Of a stretch of 64,000 nucleotides of DNA, positions 8,831-17,025 are shown in pieces. A program made the translations under genes and the position numbers. Each line of letters begins with the position of its first letter. The first letter of the stretch is position 1. Origin of the DNA: Solobacterium sp. (GTDB taxonomy: Bacteria; Bacillota_I; Bacilli_A; Erysipelotrichales; Erysipelotrichaceae); assembly GCA_017432325.1 (NCBI GenBank), contig JAFRJJ010000033.1:46442-110441 (forward strand). The letters run 5' to 3'. The notes below the pieces were generated by a model. That model was given only the letters and a program-made list of their open reading frames with translations, was not told the origin of the DNA and made no database searches.

Positions 8831-9780
8831 TGAATTTCTCTGATCTGCTGCTTCATGAAATTGAAGCAGCAGATATTATTACAATCTATCGTCATGTACA
8901 TCCGGACTGTGACGCTGTCGGCTCGCAGTTCGGATTATTCAACTGGCTGAAAGAAAACTGGCCTGAAAAGCAGGTTTATGCACTTGGTCATGAAACATGC
9001 ACACAGGGGCACTGGCCGGATCCGGACACAGTCAGTGATGAGACGATCAGAAACAGTCTTGCGATCGTACTCGATACAGCCAATACAGCAAGGATCGATG
9101 ATGAAAGGGCAATGACAGCCTTAAAAGTGATCAAGATCGATCATCATCCAAACAGGGAACCGTTCGGTGATATCCAGATGGTTTCGGACAGTTCTGCCGC
9201 CACGTGTGAGATACTTACAGAACTGCTGAAAGGAACAGCGTATCCGCTCAGCAGCACTTCTGCCAGATATTTCTATGCAGGTATACTGACAGACACACTG
9301 TGTTTCAGAACAAGCAATACAACAGCGCACACATTGAAGATGGCTGCTGTACTGGCGGAACATGAATTTTCGATCCCGGAACTCAACAGGGAACTGTTTG
9401 ACAGGACGATCAGTGAATTTGAATTCGCCAGCTATCTGCGTTCTGCGGTGCAGTTTACCGAACAAAGGAATATGGGATATGTCATTCTTTCACAGGATGA
9501 ACTGAACAGATTCCGTCTGAAAGGTTCAGAGGCAAGGAATTATATCGATGAGATCGGTCATATTACCGAACTGGAAGTATGGTGTGTCTTTACAGAGCGC
9601 ATCAGCGAGAAGGGGATCTACGACGGATCCCTCCGTTCAAAGCATGTATCTGTGAATGATATTGCTGAGAGATTTCACGGCGGAGGACATAAAAACGCTT
9701 CCGGTGTAAAAGATTTGACTCAAATTGATTTAAAAGATATAATTCAGCAGTTGAAATCAAAAGCTGAAGGTACTGTTTGA
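8830..9780 (+). CDS. DHH/DHHA1 phosphoesterase, NrnA-like
   Basis: A 316-aa Mn-dependent phosphoesterase of the NrnA class. Family members degrade nanoRNA, pAp and linear di-nucleotides such as pApA. Motifs in order are HVHPDCDAVGS (residues 19-29), VLDTAN, IDHHPN (the DHH triad variant) and the C-terminal DHHA1 loop GGGHKNASG. The ATG shares its A with the ackA stop (TAATG), so translation is re-initiated. An upstream extension within ackA is not supported. No membrane or GGDEF domain is present, so it is NrnA-like and not GdpP. The exact substrate cannot be decided. Confidence 0.88.
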   Translation: MNFSDLLLHEIEAADIITIYRHVHPDCDAVGSQFGLFNWLKENWPEKQVYALGHETCTQGHWPDPDTVSDETIRNSLAIVLDTANTARIDDERAMTALKVIKIDHHPNREPFGDIQMVSDSSAATCEILTELLKGTAYPLSSTSARYFYAGILTDTLCFRTSNTTAHTLKMAAVLAEHEFSIPELNRELFDRTISEFEFASYLRSAVQFTEQRNMGYVILSQDELNRFRLKGSEARNYIDEIGHITELEVWCVFTERISEKGIYDGSLRSKHVSVNDIAERFHGGGHKNASGVKDLTQIDLKDIIQQLKSKAEGTV

Positions 9781-9797
9781 TATTCAATTTTCAAGTA

Positions 9798-9826
9798 TTG
9801 AATGCATTAGATGTTTACTGTATGAT
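9798..9826 (+). promoter_or_regulatory. sigma-A promoter of the HU gene
   Basis: TTGAAT (9798-9803), a 17-bp spacer, then TATGAT (9821-9826). The ATG of the HU gene is 22 bases downstream, with SD CGGAGG between. Confidence 0.75.
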
Positions 9827-9847
9827 AGTGGTCACGGAGGTTAAATT

Positions 9848-10129
9848 ATGGAAACATTGAACAAAAAAGGTATTGCTGAGATTATTGCTGAAAAGCATGA
9901 CCTTACAAAGAAAGAAGCAGCAGAAATCGTTGAACTGGTTTTTGATACGATTACAGATACTCTGAAAGAAGGCGGCAAAGTCGAGATCACAGGTTTCGGC
10001 AAATTTGAAGTCAAGACACGTGCTTCCAGAATCGGCATCAACCCTCAGACTAAGGAATCCATCGAAATCCCTTCATCCAAACTGCCGGGATTCAAAGCTT
10101 CCAAGAGCCTGAAAGAAGAAATCAAATAA
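9848..10129 (+). CDS. hup: HU-family nucleoid protein
   Basis: A 93-aa histone-like DNA-bending protein. It has the N-terminal dimerisation helices (NKKGIAEIIAEKHDLTKKEA), the saddle motif GFGKFEVKTRASR and the DNA-binding arm with the intercalating proline in GINPQTKESIEIPSSKLPGFK. The length is typical for HU (90-95 aa). A clear promoter and a strong terminator flank it, so it is a single-gene unit, in keeping with high expression. Confidence 0.96.
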   Translation: METLNKKGIAEIIAEKHDLTKKEAAEIVELVFDTITDTLKEGGKVEITGFGKFEVKTRASRIGINPQTKESIEIPSSKLPGFKASKSLKEEIK

Positions 10130-10152
10130 GTTCTTCGCTGAAATTTATAAGC

Positions 10153-10195
10153 AAAGACCACACGGATCATTCACGGTCCCTGTGGTCTTTTTTGT
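10153..10195 (+). terminator. rho-independent terminator after HU gene
   Basis: A 10-bp perfect stem (AAAGACCACA / TGTGGTCTTT) with an 18-base, partly paired loop and TTTTTTG after it. Confidence 0.9.
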
Positions 10196-10573
10196 TTGTT
10201 TACCTGATATGATTCTGCAGCTGTAGATCCGAAATATTATGTTTTTCGGTGATATTCATGTTTCAGCGGACTCCATTATTTATGATTCATAAATGACAAT
10301 GCTTACATTTTGCGGATCCGTGGATCCGGTCAGTTTTGACTATTGGTTATAAATTCGTAAAAAACACACAAATAATGCATAATTATCGCCTTTTTTAATC
10401 ATGTGTTTCAATGGTGAGATGGCTGATGAACGATAAATAATCGAGATTTGTGATTCCGAAAGCCGATGCTATTTTTTGGGTACAAGGAGATCCGGAGAAG
10501 AGTCTGAAGGGGATGTCACGAGGAGACATAACAGAAGTTCTTCTGACGGATAAAAGGAGAAAGGGAATCCAAT
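10196..10573. other. 378-bp leader/intergenic region before permease gene
   Basis: No ORF with a credible start is seen. The sequence is AT-rich up to about 10400 and purine-rich after it. There is a GGATCC-GT-GGATCC pair near 10315, and a TATAAA near 10349 with no well-spaced -35. A 61-aa frame on the minus strand is not convincing. A long 5' leader of the permease gene is possible, but I recognise no known riboswitch. Confidence 0.4.
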
Positions 10574-11779
10574 ATGACAAACTTGATTATCATTAACATC
10601 GTCATATGGCTGATCATGCTGGGAATGCTTGGCTTTACCAAGTACAGTTTCGGCGGAATCGCCATGTTCATCGTCCTGCTGCTCGTACTGACAGGATGCG
10701 TTGACCCCAAAACAGCACTCGCAAAATTCGCTGACCAGAATATCATCATGATGCCTGGCCTGATGATGGTAGCTGCCGGCTTCAGTAAAACAAAGCTGAT
10801 CAAGAACATCGGAAATGTTCTTTACAAGGTTTCCGGCGGAAGCTTTGAAAAGTGCATAGCGATCTTCATGGTCATCCTGTTCTTCATGGGTCTCATCCTC
10901 GGAGCAGCCCTGACACGTCTGGCTATCGTTTATCCTCTGATTCTGGAAGTCTGTGAAAAATTCGGAAAGAGTCCTTCAAAGGCAATGTTCCCGCTGGCTG
11001 CTCTCATGCTGAGTGACCAGACATCGATCCCGCTGGGTTCCGGCGCAGTTGCATATGTCAGACTGAACGGCTTCCTCGAGAGTGCAGGCTACACATTCGG
11101 CGATACATTCGGAGTCTGGGATCCATTTATCGCACGTGCTCCGATCTGTGTCATCATGCTGCTGTACTTTGTATTCTTCAGCATGAAGCTCTCACCGGAA
11201 ACTCCGCCTGTTGAGATCAAAGGCCTCAACATGAAGCAGAGAAAAGCAGCGCGTGAATTAACTCCGTTCCAGGATAAGATGGCGATCGTGATCTTCATCG
11301 TAATGACAGCTCTCCTGATCTCGGCAGACAAGATCGGTCTTGCCCAGTGGGAGATCACAACAGCATGCGCTGTCCTGATGTACTTCACCGGCGTCAACAC
11401 AGTTAAGGAATCACATGACGCGATCCCGATCTCACTGATGATGCTGCTGGTTGGCGCATATGTTATGAGTGAAGCATTTGTTCAGACAGGAACAGGTATG
11501 TTCATCGGTCAGAAGATCGCTGCTATGCTTGGTGATCATCCGAATACATTCGTTCTGTACTTCATGTTCTGCCTGATCGTTATCATCCTGACACAGTTCA
11601 TGAACAACGGCGCAACCGCAAACCTCTTCTTCCCGACAGCAACTCCGATCATGCCTCTGGTCATGGAATCCGGCGGCTACGATCTGAAATCCATGTTCAA
11701 GCAGGGTATTATCCCGGCAGTTCTTAAACTTGTAACAATGATCCTGTGGACATCCTACATGTTCCCGGCATTCAAATAA
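10574..11779 (+). CDS. SLC13/DASS-type permease
   Basis: A 401-aa integral membrane protein with about ten hydrophobic segments. It resembles the ion-transporter/SLC13 (DASS) group, which imports di- or tricarboxylates and other anions with cations. Hairpin-like segments with conserved polar residues are visible (LMLSDQTSIPLGSGAV at about 140-155, and FMNNGATANLFFPTATPI near residue 340). SD AAAGGAG lies 16-19 bases upstream and GGGAATCC closer in. It forms a two-gene unit with the next ORF (22-base gap), so the transported compound is probably the substrate of that protein. The substrate itself is not visible. Confidence 0.75.
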   Translation: MTNLIIINIVIWLIMLGMLGFTKYSFGGIAMFIVLLLVLTGCVDPKTALAKFADQNIIMMPGLMMVAAGFSKTKLIKNIGNVLYKVSGGSFEKCIAIFMVILFFMGLILGAALTRLAIVYPLILEVCEKFGKSPSKAMFPLAALMLSDQTSIPLGSGAVAYVRLNGFLESAGYTFGDTFGVWDPFIARAPICVIMLLYFVFFSMKLSPETPPVEIKGLNMKQRKAARELTPFQDKMAIVIFIVMTALLISADKIGLAQWEITTACAVLMYFTGVNTVKESHDAIPISLMMLLVGAYVMSEAFVQTGTGMFIGQKIAAMLGDHPNTFVLYFMFCLIVIILTQFMNNGATANLFFPTATPIMPLVMESGGYDLKSMFKQGIIPAVLKLVTMILWTSYMFPAFK

Positions 11780-11801
11780 TTAAACAGAAAGGATTGCATT
11801 T

Positions 11802-13811
11802 ATGGAAAACAAAATTATTACCTGGAATGGTGAAGACGGTCTGAAGTGGACAGCAGTTGTCGGTATTGACAATGAGCAGCCCTGTATCGTTGAACTCAGC
11901 TACGAAACAAACGGTGAAAAGAGAGTCCTGGCTGAAAAGCTTCATCCTCAGTTCAAGATCGTTACAGGTGTTCGTACAAAGATCAACCCGCAGAGAGAAA
12001 AAGGCCTGGCTCCCGGTGAAGAACTGGATTATCAGTGGGATACATATTCTGATGATCCTATGAGCCGCAAAAATGAAGTTTCAGAAGGCAACAGCAGTTT
12101 CAAGACAACTGAATTCACATATGAGAAGTCCGGAAACAGACAGACTGTTACATTCAACGGATTCACATGCCATAAATTCGCAGGCGGATTCGCTCTGAAC
12201 TTCTTTGAAGGAACAAACCTGATCCGCGCTGAGGCAGTCGCTTCTACAGAAGAAGACGGCGTATGCTATCTGTATCACGGAGGCTTCGACGGCTTTAAGA
12301 AAGACAAGCTCTACTATGTCACTCCGAAGAAGAGAGAAGTCATCGAGAATCCTGCTCCGCGTACAAACAGCGGACCGGACCGTGACAGACAGAGAGTACA
12401 GGCTAGAGGCCGTGTTCTGACACTGCAGCAGGCGAACGGTGCAGTTGCTGTTATGCCTAACCCGCACAGATTCATCTGGGGCGGTCAGACAGAAAACAAC
12501 GTCGGATATAACTACTATATTCTTTCAAAAGACTGGAAGACTGTTGCGATCGGTGTACGCCAGAATAAGGAACAGGAACACTTCAATGTACGCTGGCCGC
12601 TCTACAACGCAAAACCCGGTACAGTTCAGAAGATGAACTTCTTCCTGGTCGTTAACAGCGAAGGCATCTATTCATGCCGCAATATGGCAATGAAGTATAC
12701 AAACCACGACCATCTCAGAAAGCTCAATGGCTATCAGAGACTCGGATCTCATATGCATATTGCATCCCAGGCAGCATTCGCACGTGACTACCGCAAGCAG
12801 AGGCCTTGGGAACTGGCTCTCAAGGAAGTCGGATTCGATATCTTCTCACCGTGTGATTTCTGGGCTGAAGGCAGAAACGACGACAACAAAGAAGGCAGAA
12901 AGGCTGACCTCGAACGTTACAATCTCGAATCAACATATGTGTCCACACCTGACTTCCTGCTCGTTACAGGCGAAGAGATCGCTGTCATGGGCAAGGACAA
13001 GGCTAAGCAGCTGATCCCGTTCCACTTCATGGTATGGCCTTCCCATCATATGCTTTATTCCAGATGGAGAGACGATGACCAGGAATTTGCTGAGAAGCTG
13101 CCTGATGGAAGAACATATTACCATCTGAAGTCCGCTGCCGATGTTATTAAGATGTGCGAACTGGAAGACTGTTTCATCCAGATGCCGCATCCGGATACAA
13201 AGGCAAACGACGGCCTGCCGTATGACTCCAAAGAGACTAACTGGCAGACATCCGAAAGATGGATCGGCTGCGGCGCAAGAATGCTGCCGGCAGACAACTC
13301 TGTCAAAACTATGTTCTCCGGCCGTACAGACAGAGTCTGGAACGATCTGAACAACTGGTATGACAGACCGATCTACATGATGAGTGAGCTCGATACCTAT
13401 ACGAAGGTTGAAGAATGCGAAGAAGACTGGGAACAGTATCCGATGATCAACTGCACATATGTTGAACTGGATCATATTCCTTCATCCGAGAACTGGCAGG
13501 AGCTTGTAGATGCTCTGCGTCAGGGCAGGCATTTCTACTCAACAGGTGAGATCCTGATCGAAAAGAGCAAGATCGATGACGGTCATGCTGAAGCAGAATT
13601 CAGCTGGACATTCCCGCTGACAGAAGCTGAACTGGTATACTCTGACGGAAAGAACGTTAACAGTGTCATCATTCCGCTGGAAGATACAACGTCTTACGGA
13701 AGAAAAACAGTTTCATTCGACTTCCCGAAGGGAATGAAGTGGGCTCGTCTCCTCGCAACAGATATCGCAGGCAACTCCGCATTCGGCATGCCGGTACACC
13801 TCAGGAAATAA
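11802..13811 (+). CDS. 669-aa protein of unknown function with PHP-like HxH motif
   Basis: I do not recognise a named family. The first 300 residues look beta-rich. The second half opens with GSHMHIAS (His317, His319), then FDIFSPCDFW, TGEEI, MPHPDTKAND (about 461-470) and SELDTYT. This spacing of His, Asp and Glu recalls PHP or CehA/McbA-type metallohydrolases. The C-terminal 100 residues (EAELVYSDGKNVNSV, MKWARLLATDIAG) resemble the carbohydrate-like or Ig-like tail seen in such proteins. There is no signal peptide, so it is cytoplasmic. It follows the SLC13-type permease with SD AGAAAGGA and ends at a terminator. A hydrolase for an imported organic acid or conjugate is the simplest inference. 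Confidence 0.6.
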   Translation: MENKIITWNGEDGLKWTAVVGIDNEQPCIVELSYETNGEKRVLAEKLHPQFKIVTGVRTKINPQREKGLAPGEELDYQWDTYSDDPMSRKNEVSEGNSSFKTTEFTYEKSGNRQTVTFNGFTCHKFAGGFALNFFEGTNLIRAEAVASTEEDGVCYLYHGGFDGFKKDKLYYVTPKKREVIENPAPRTNSGPDRDRQRVQARGRVLTLQQANGAVAVMPNPHRFIWGGQTENNVGYNYYILSKDWKTVAIGVRQNKEQEHFNVRWPLYNAKPGTVQKMNFFLVVNSEGIYSCRNMAMKYTNHDHLRKLNGYQRLGSHMHIASQAAFARDYRKQRPWELALKEVGFDIFSPCDFWAEGRNDDNKEGRKADLERYNLESTYVSTPDFLLVTGEEIAVMGKDKAKQLIPFHFMVWPSHHMLYSRWRDDDQEFAEKLPDGRTYYHLKSAADVIKMCELEDCFIQMPHPDTKANDGLPYDSKETNWQTSERWIGCGARMLPADNSVKTMFSGRTDRVWNDLNNWYDRPIYMMSELDTYTKVEECEEDWEQYPMINCTYVELDHIPSSENWQELVDALRQGRHFYSTGEILIEKSKIDDGHAEAEFSWTFPLTEAELVYSDGKNVNSVIIPLEDTTSYGRKTVSFDFPKGMKWARLLATDIAGNSAFGMPVHLRK

Positions 13812-13844
13812 TCCGTTATTAATTGAAGTACCTCCTTTGAAACG

Positions 13845-13874
13845 AAAGACTGTCCGACCGGGCAGTCTTTTAAT
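13845..13874 (+). terminator. terminator after the permease/HxH unit
   Basis: AAAGACTG / CAGTCTTT, an 8-bp stem with a 10-base loop, followed by TTAATTT. Confidence 0.75.
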
Positions 13875-13949
13875 TTACACATTGAAATAATGGTTACGGG
13901 ATCGAAGATTTCCGTAGTTTCTTTAAATACATAAAACCAGGGACGGATC

Positions 13950-13979
13950 ATATAAAAATCCATTTCTTTCGAAATGGAT
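13950..13979 (-). terminator. terminator overlapping the stop codon of the EFR1 gene
   Basis: Read on the minus strand: ATCCATTTC, a GAAA tetraloop, GAAATGGAT, then TTTTTATA. The 9-bp stem begins at the stop codon itself, so there is no 3' UTR. Confidence 0.85.
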
Positions 13980-14734
13980 CAGAGTGTTTTTGCTTTGATA
14001 ATATCCGGAAGTTTGACATCAGGATGATGGTATTTAGGCCGCCGGGAAGAAGCTTTCGGTGTTTCCATGAAGATTGCTTCGACAGGACACCAATGGAAAC
14101 AAGCCAGGCATGTCAGACACTGATTGCCGATCTCGGCATGACCGTCTTTCAGTTCGATGTTGTTCATAGGACAGACTCGTACGCATGTTCCGCATCCAAT
14201 GCATGTTTCATCAGCCTTTATGCCGCGCAGATTTGCAGGGCCGGCTTCAAGAATGGAGGGCTCAGGTGTTTCTCCTTCGATCTCCTGAACAACACGGTTT
14301 TCTATATCCGGAATGATCTTCCGGATGTTGTCTTTCTGATCCCTCAAAAGCTCAGCATCGACTTCAGGCGGGTTCATGACGCTGTTGCCTGGCATGCGTA
14401 TTTTGCAGGCATAGGACAGCTTTTGACCAAGTGATTCCAGCAGAGCTTTCATGCGAAGCGTGCAGGCACCCGGACTTCCACGGAAAGTGGCAATTGAGAA
14501 AATATAGCTGTCTTCCGGAAATCTGATTCTTTTGATCGTATCCCGGAAGAGCCATGGCATATCAGCATGATATATGGGAAACAGGAACCCAATGACATTA
14601 TCTTCAGGATCGATCACCGGTACATCCTTCAATGCACTGACAGATACAATGCTGCAGTTCTCTTCAAGCATTTCCTTCATGTATTTTGCGGTAGTCAGTG
14701 TGTTTCCGGTCGCAGAGAAATAATAAAGTATCAT
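13979..14734 (-). CDS. EFR1-type flavodoxin/ferredoxin protein
   Basis: A 251-aa redox protein. An N-terminal flavodoxin-like domain (YYFSATGNT phosphate loop at residues 4-12, then FPIYHADMPW) is joined to a C-terminal 2x[4Fe-4S] ferredoxin (CIGCGTCVRVCP and CLTCLACFHWCP). This matches the EFR1 family of anaerobes. The electron partners are unknown. It is the only minus-strand gene left of 21.5 kb. SD AGGAAAC lies just before the ATG, and the next gene upstream (tetR) is divergent. Confidence 0.88.
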   Translation of the reverse strand: MILYYFSATGNTLTTAKYMKEMLEENCSIVSVSALKDVPVIDPEDNVIGFLFPIYHADMPWLFRDTIKRIRFPEDSYIFSIATFRGSPGACTLRMKALLESLGQKLSYACKIRMPGNSVMNPPEVDAELLRDQKDNIRKIIPDIENRVVQEIEGETPEPSILEAGPANLRGIKADETCIGCGTCVRVCPMNNIELKDGHAEIGNQCLTCLACFHWCPVEAIFMETPKASSRRPKYHHPDVKLPDIIKAKTL

Positions 14735-15086
14735 AACTGTTTCCTATCTTCAGCATCGAACAGATCGGATGAACTGCCGGCATCAGCAGAACAAATTTTC
14801 TTTGACAACAGGCAACGTGAAATCTTTTTTTGCATCTTTAACTATGTAGGTAAAGTATCTTTGCTTTTTTGACCTGTGTCATGAATAACGATCCGAAATT
14901 GTGAATACTATATTCAACTCTAAAGTAAATGTAACACATTTTTTTAACAAATATGGATTAAATATCATAAGGATCAGCCAAAACCTTTATATTCAAAATA
15001 TACTTTATCTGAGTGAAATACATGCAAACGTATCTGATCAGTACAAGTCAGCTGTTAATTCAAAACATCTTCCAAAAGTAATCAGA
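14735..15086. other. AT-rich divergent intergenic region
   Basis: 352 bases between the EFR1 gene (-) and the tetR promoter (+). An 80-aa plus-strand frame at 14901-15143 lacks an SD, is AT-biased and overlaps the tetR promoter, so I do not call it. I see no hairpin of note. The EFR1 promoter must lie here but shows no clear consensus. Confidence 0.4.
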
Positions 15087-15115
15087 TTGACATGCATTTC
15101 TGTATTCATTATAAT
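15087..15115 (+). promoter_or_regulatory. perfect-consensus promoter of the tetR gene
   Basis: TTGACA (15087-15092), 17 bp, TATAAT (15110-15115). Both hexamers are exact consensus with the ideal spacer, the only such promoter I find in the window. Confidence 0.9.
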
Positions 15116-15136
15116 TAGTGAACGAAAGGTCACTAA
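15115..15136. promoter_or_regulatory. inverted-repeat operator for the TetR protein
   Basis: TTAGTGA-N8-TCACTAA, perfect 7-bp arms, starting at the last base of the -10 box and covering the expected transcription start. Its place and symmetry fit autorepression by the TetR-family product encoded just downstream (inference). Confidence 0.75.
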
Positions 15137-15147
15137 AGTATAAGATC

Positions 15148-15738
15148 ATGGCAAACGATACAAAAGAAAGAATACTTTCTGCAGCATTAGAACTGTTTTC
15201 ACAGAAAGGATACGCAGGAACCAATATCCGTGAACTGAGTGCATCCCTGGGACTCGTCAAGTCTGGGGTATATAAGCATTATGACAGCAAGGAAGCGATA
15301 TGGAATGCTTTGCTGGATGAGATGATCGCATATTACGGGGAACGCTTCGGATCAGCGAAACATCTCCCGCCCATACCGGATTCACTGGAAGGATTGACTG
15401 AAATGACATTGCAGATGGTCAATGTTACCATCCATGATGAAAAGATCATTATGACGCGCAAGGTGCTTACGCTTGAACAGTACCGTGATAAACGGGCATG
15501 TGAACTTGCAACAAAGCACTTCCTGACAGGCTTGACGGAAATGTTTACATATGTATTCGAAGGGATGATGGAGAAGGGGCTGATCATCAAGGATGATCCG
15601 CATATGATCGCATTTTCATATACCGCACCGATCTCTGCATTGATCCATCTGTGTGACCGTGAACCAGAAAAAACCGGTGAAGCGATCGCTCAGATCGAAG
15701 CATTCAGCAGGCATTTCTGCAGGATATACGGTGCCTGA
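15148..15738 (+). CDS. TetR/AcrR-family transcriptional regulator
   Basis: A 196-aa repressor. The N-terminal HTH is clear (TKERILSAALELFSQKGYAGTNIRELSASLG, about residues 5-36; recognition helix VKSGVYKHYDSKEAIW). The all-helical ligand domain follows. I choose ATG 15148, because the GTG at 15118 lies within the operator and at the transcription start. No good SD lies close to the ATG. A zinc-ribbon gene and an ABC exporter follow on the same strand, the usual layout for a ligand-responsive exporter control. The ligand is unknown. Confidence 0.9.
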   Translation: MANDTKERILSAALELFSQKGYAGTNIRELSASLGLVKSGVYKHYDSKEAIWNALLDEMIAYYGERFGSAKHLPPIPDSLEGLTEMTLQMVNVTIHDEKIIMTRKVLTLEQYRDKRACELATKHFLTGLTEMFTYVFEGMMEKGLIIKDDPHMIAFSYTAPISALIHLCDREPEKTGEAIAQIEAFSRHFCRIYGA

Positions 15739-15885
15739 TGTATATGGAAAATGATGAATCAAACCGTATTATTACGGCATTGAAGCTGTAATCAGAAATC
15801 AGAAAATATACTGATGTTATTTCAGTTGCAGTATAGACAATTGAACGAGTGAAATAAAAATACTCTGAAGAGGAAATATATCAAT

Positions 15886-16251
15886 ATGAGATGTTATCGA
15901 TGCGGTGCAGTGATGAATGATGATGCCGGAGTCTGCCCGGAGTGCGGTTTTATTCTGAATTCTCCGGCAGAGATCCATATGTTTGAAGAAATGAATGAAA
16001 TACGTATCTATGACGAAGAACAGAACATCCTCTGGTCCGGTGACGGAAACGGTACTGCATATATTGACGCACCGGAAAAAAGGAAGATCAGGATATGCTG
16101 GGGTACTTTGACCGATCATGAGATCGTGATCAGTGTCCGGAATGGGGAAGCATACCGTTTTGAGCAGAGGTATTCAAAGATAGCGAAAAGACTGGAAGAT
16201 GCCCAGCTCGTGAAAACAAGAACGATACCTAAGAGAAGCAAAACGGGTTAG
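15886..16251 (+). CDS. zinc-ribbon protein with beta-rich tail
   Basis: A 121-aa protein. The first 20 residues form a zinc ribbon (CYRCG and CPECG, Cys at 3, 6, 17 and 20). The rest looks beta-stranded (IRIYDEEQNILWSGDGNG, RKIRICWG) and ends in a basic tail (RTIPKRSKTG). There is no membrane segment. I know no named family. It lies between tetR and the ABC genes on the same strand, so an accessory or regulatory link to the exporter is possible. AGAGG is the only SD-like sequence, about 13 bases before the ATG. Confidence 0.7.
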   Translation: MRCYRCGAVMNDDAGVCPECGFILNSPAEIHMFEEMNEIRIYDEEQNILWSGDGNGTAYIDAPEKRKIRICWGTLTDHEIVISVRNGEAYRFEQRYSKIAKRLEDAQLVKTRTIPKRSKTG

Positions 16252-16317
16252 GGTCTGCAGATATGATCCTGAACCGAAAAATGAAGAATCAACAAAGAAA
16301 AATAATGGAGAACATTT

Positions 16318-17022
16318 ATGCTGAAAATCGAACATCTGACAAAACGTTATGGAGATAAAACTGCTGTTGACGATCTGTCCCTGCATATACAGCCCGGTGA
16401 GATCTATGGTTTTATCGGACACAATGGTGCCGGTAAGACAACAACGCTCAAAAGTTGTGCAGGCATCCTTCAGTTTGATGAAGGAGAGATCATGATCAAT
16501 GGCAGTTCGATCAAAAAGGATCCGATAAAATGCAAGAAGGATCTGGCATATATTCCCGATAATCCTGATCTGTATGAATATATGAGCGGGATAAGATATC
16601 TGAACTTTATTGCGGATATCTTTGAAATCCCTGCCGATATACGTCAGGAGAAGATACGTCGGTATGCAGACCTGTTTGAACTGACCAAAGACCTTGCCCA
16701 GCCTGTTGCAGCGTATTCCCATGGAATGAAGCAGAAGCTGGCTGTGATCTCAGCATGGATCCATTCTCCAAAACTGATCATGATGGACGAACCTTTTGTC
16801 GGTCTTGACCCTAAAGCTTCACATCTGCTGAAGGAAATGATGCGTGAACACTGTGATGCAGGCGGAGCAATCTTCTTTTCGACACATGTACTGGAAGTGG
16901 CCGAAAAGCTCTGTGATAAGGTTGCGATCATCAAGCAGGGGCGTCTCATCAGAACGGGCTCGATGGAAGAAGTCAAAGGCGATGACAGTCTGGAAGAAGT
17001 ATTCCTCGAACTGGAGGACTGA
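16318..17022 (+). CDS. ABC transporter ATP-binding protein
   Basis: A 234-aa ATPase of the exporter type (drug/peptide/Na+ efflux-like). Walker A is GHNGAGKT (residues 34-41), the Q-loop lies near PDNPDLYEY, the signature is the degenerate YSHGMKQKL, Walker B is LIMMDEPFVGLDP and the switch His is in STHVLE. GGAGA lies seven bases upstream. The stop is three bases before the ATG of the permease gene, with which it must act. Confidence 0.92.
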   Translation: MLKIEHLTKRYGDKTAVDDLSLHIQPGEIYGFIGHNGAGKTTTLKSCAGILQFDEGEIMINGSSIKKDPIKCKKDLAYIPDNPDLYEYMSGIRYLNFIADIFEIPADIRQEKIRRYADLFELTKDLAQPVAAYSHGMKQKLAVISAWIHSPKLIMMDEPFVGLDPKASHLLKEMMREHCDAGGAIFFSTHVLEVAEKLCDKVAIIKQGRLIRTGSMEEVKGDDSLEEVFLELED

Positions 17023-17025
17023 CCG

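Noticed and set aside
10196..10573. A riboswitch in the leader of the SLC13-type permease gene
   Set aside because: I could not fit any known aptamer core; only scattered short repeats are seen.
14901..15143. An 80-aa plus-strand frame upstream of tetR
   Set aside because: No SD, AT-biased, and it overlaps the consensus tetR promoter and operator.
15118..15147. GTG start for the TetR gene
   Set aside because: The GTG lies in the operator and at or before the transcription start.
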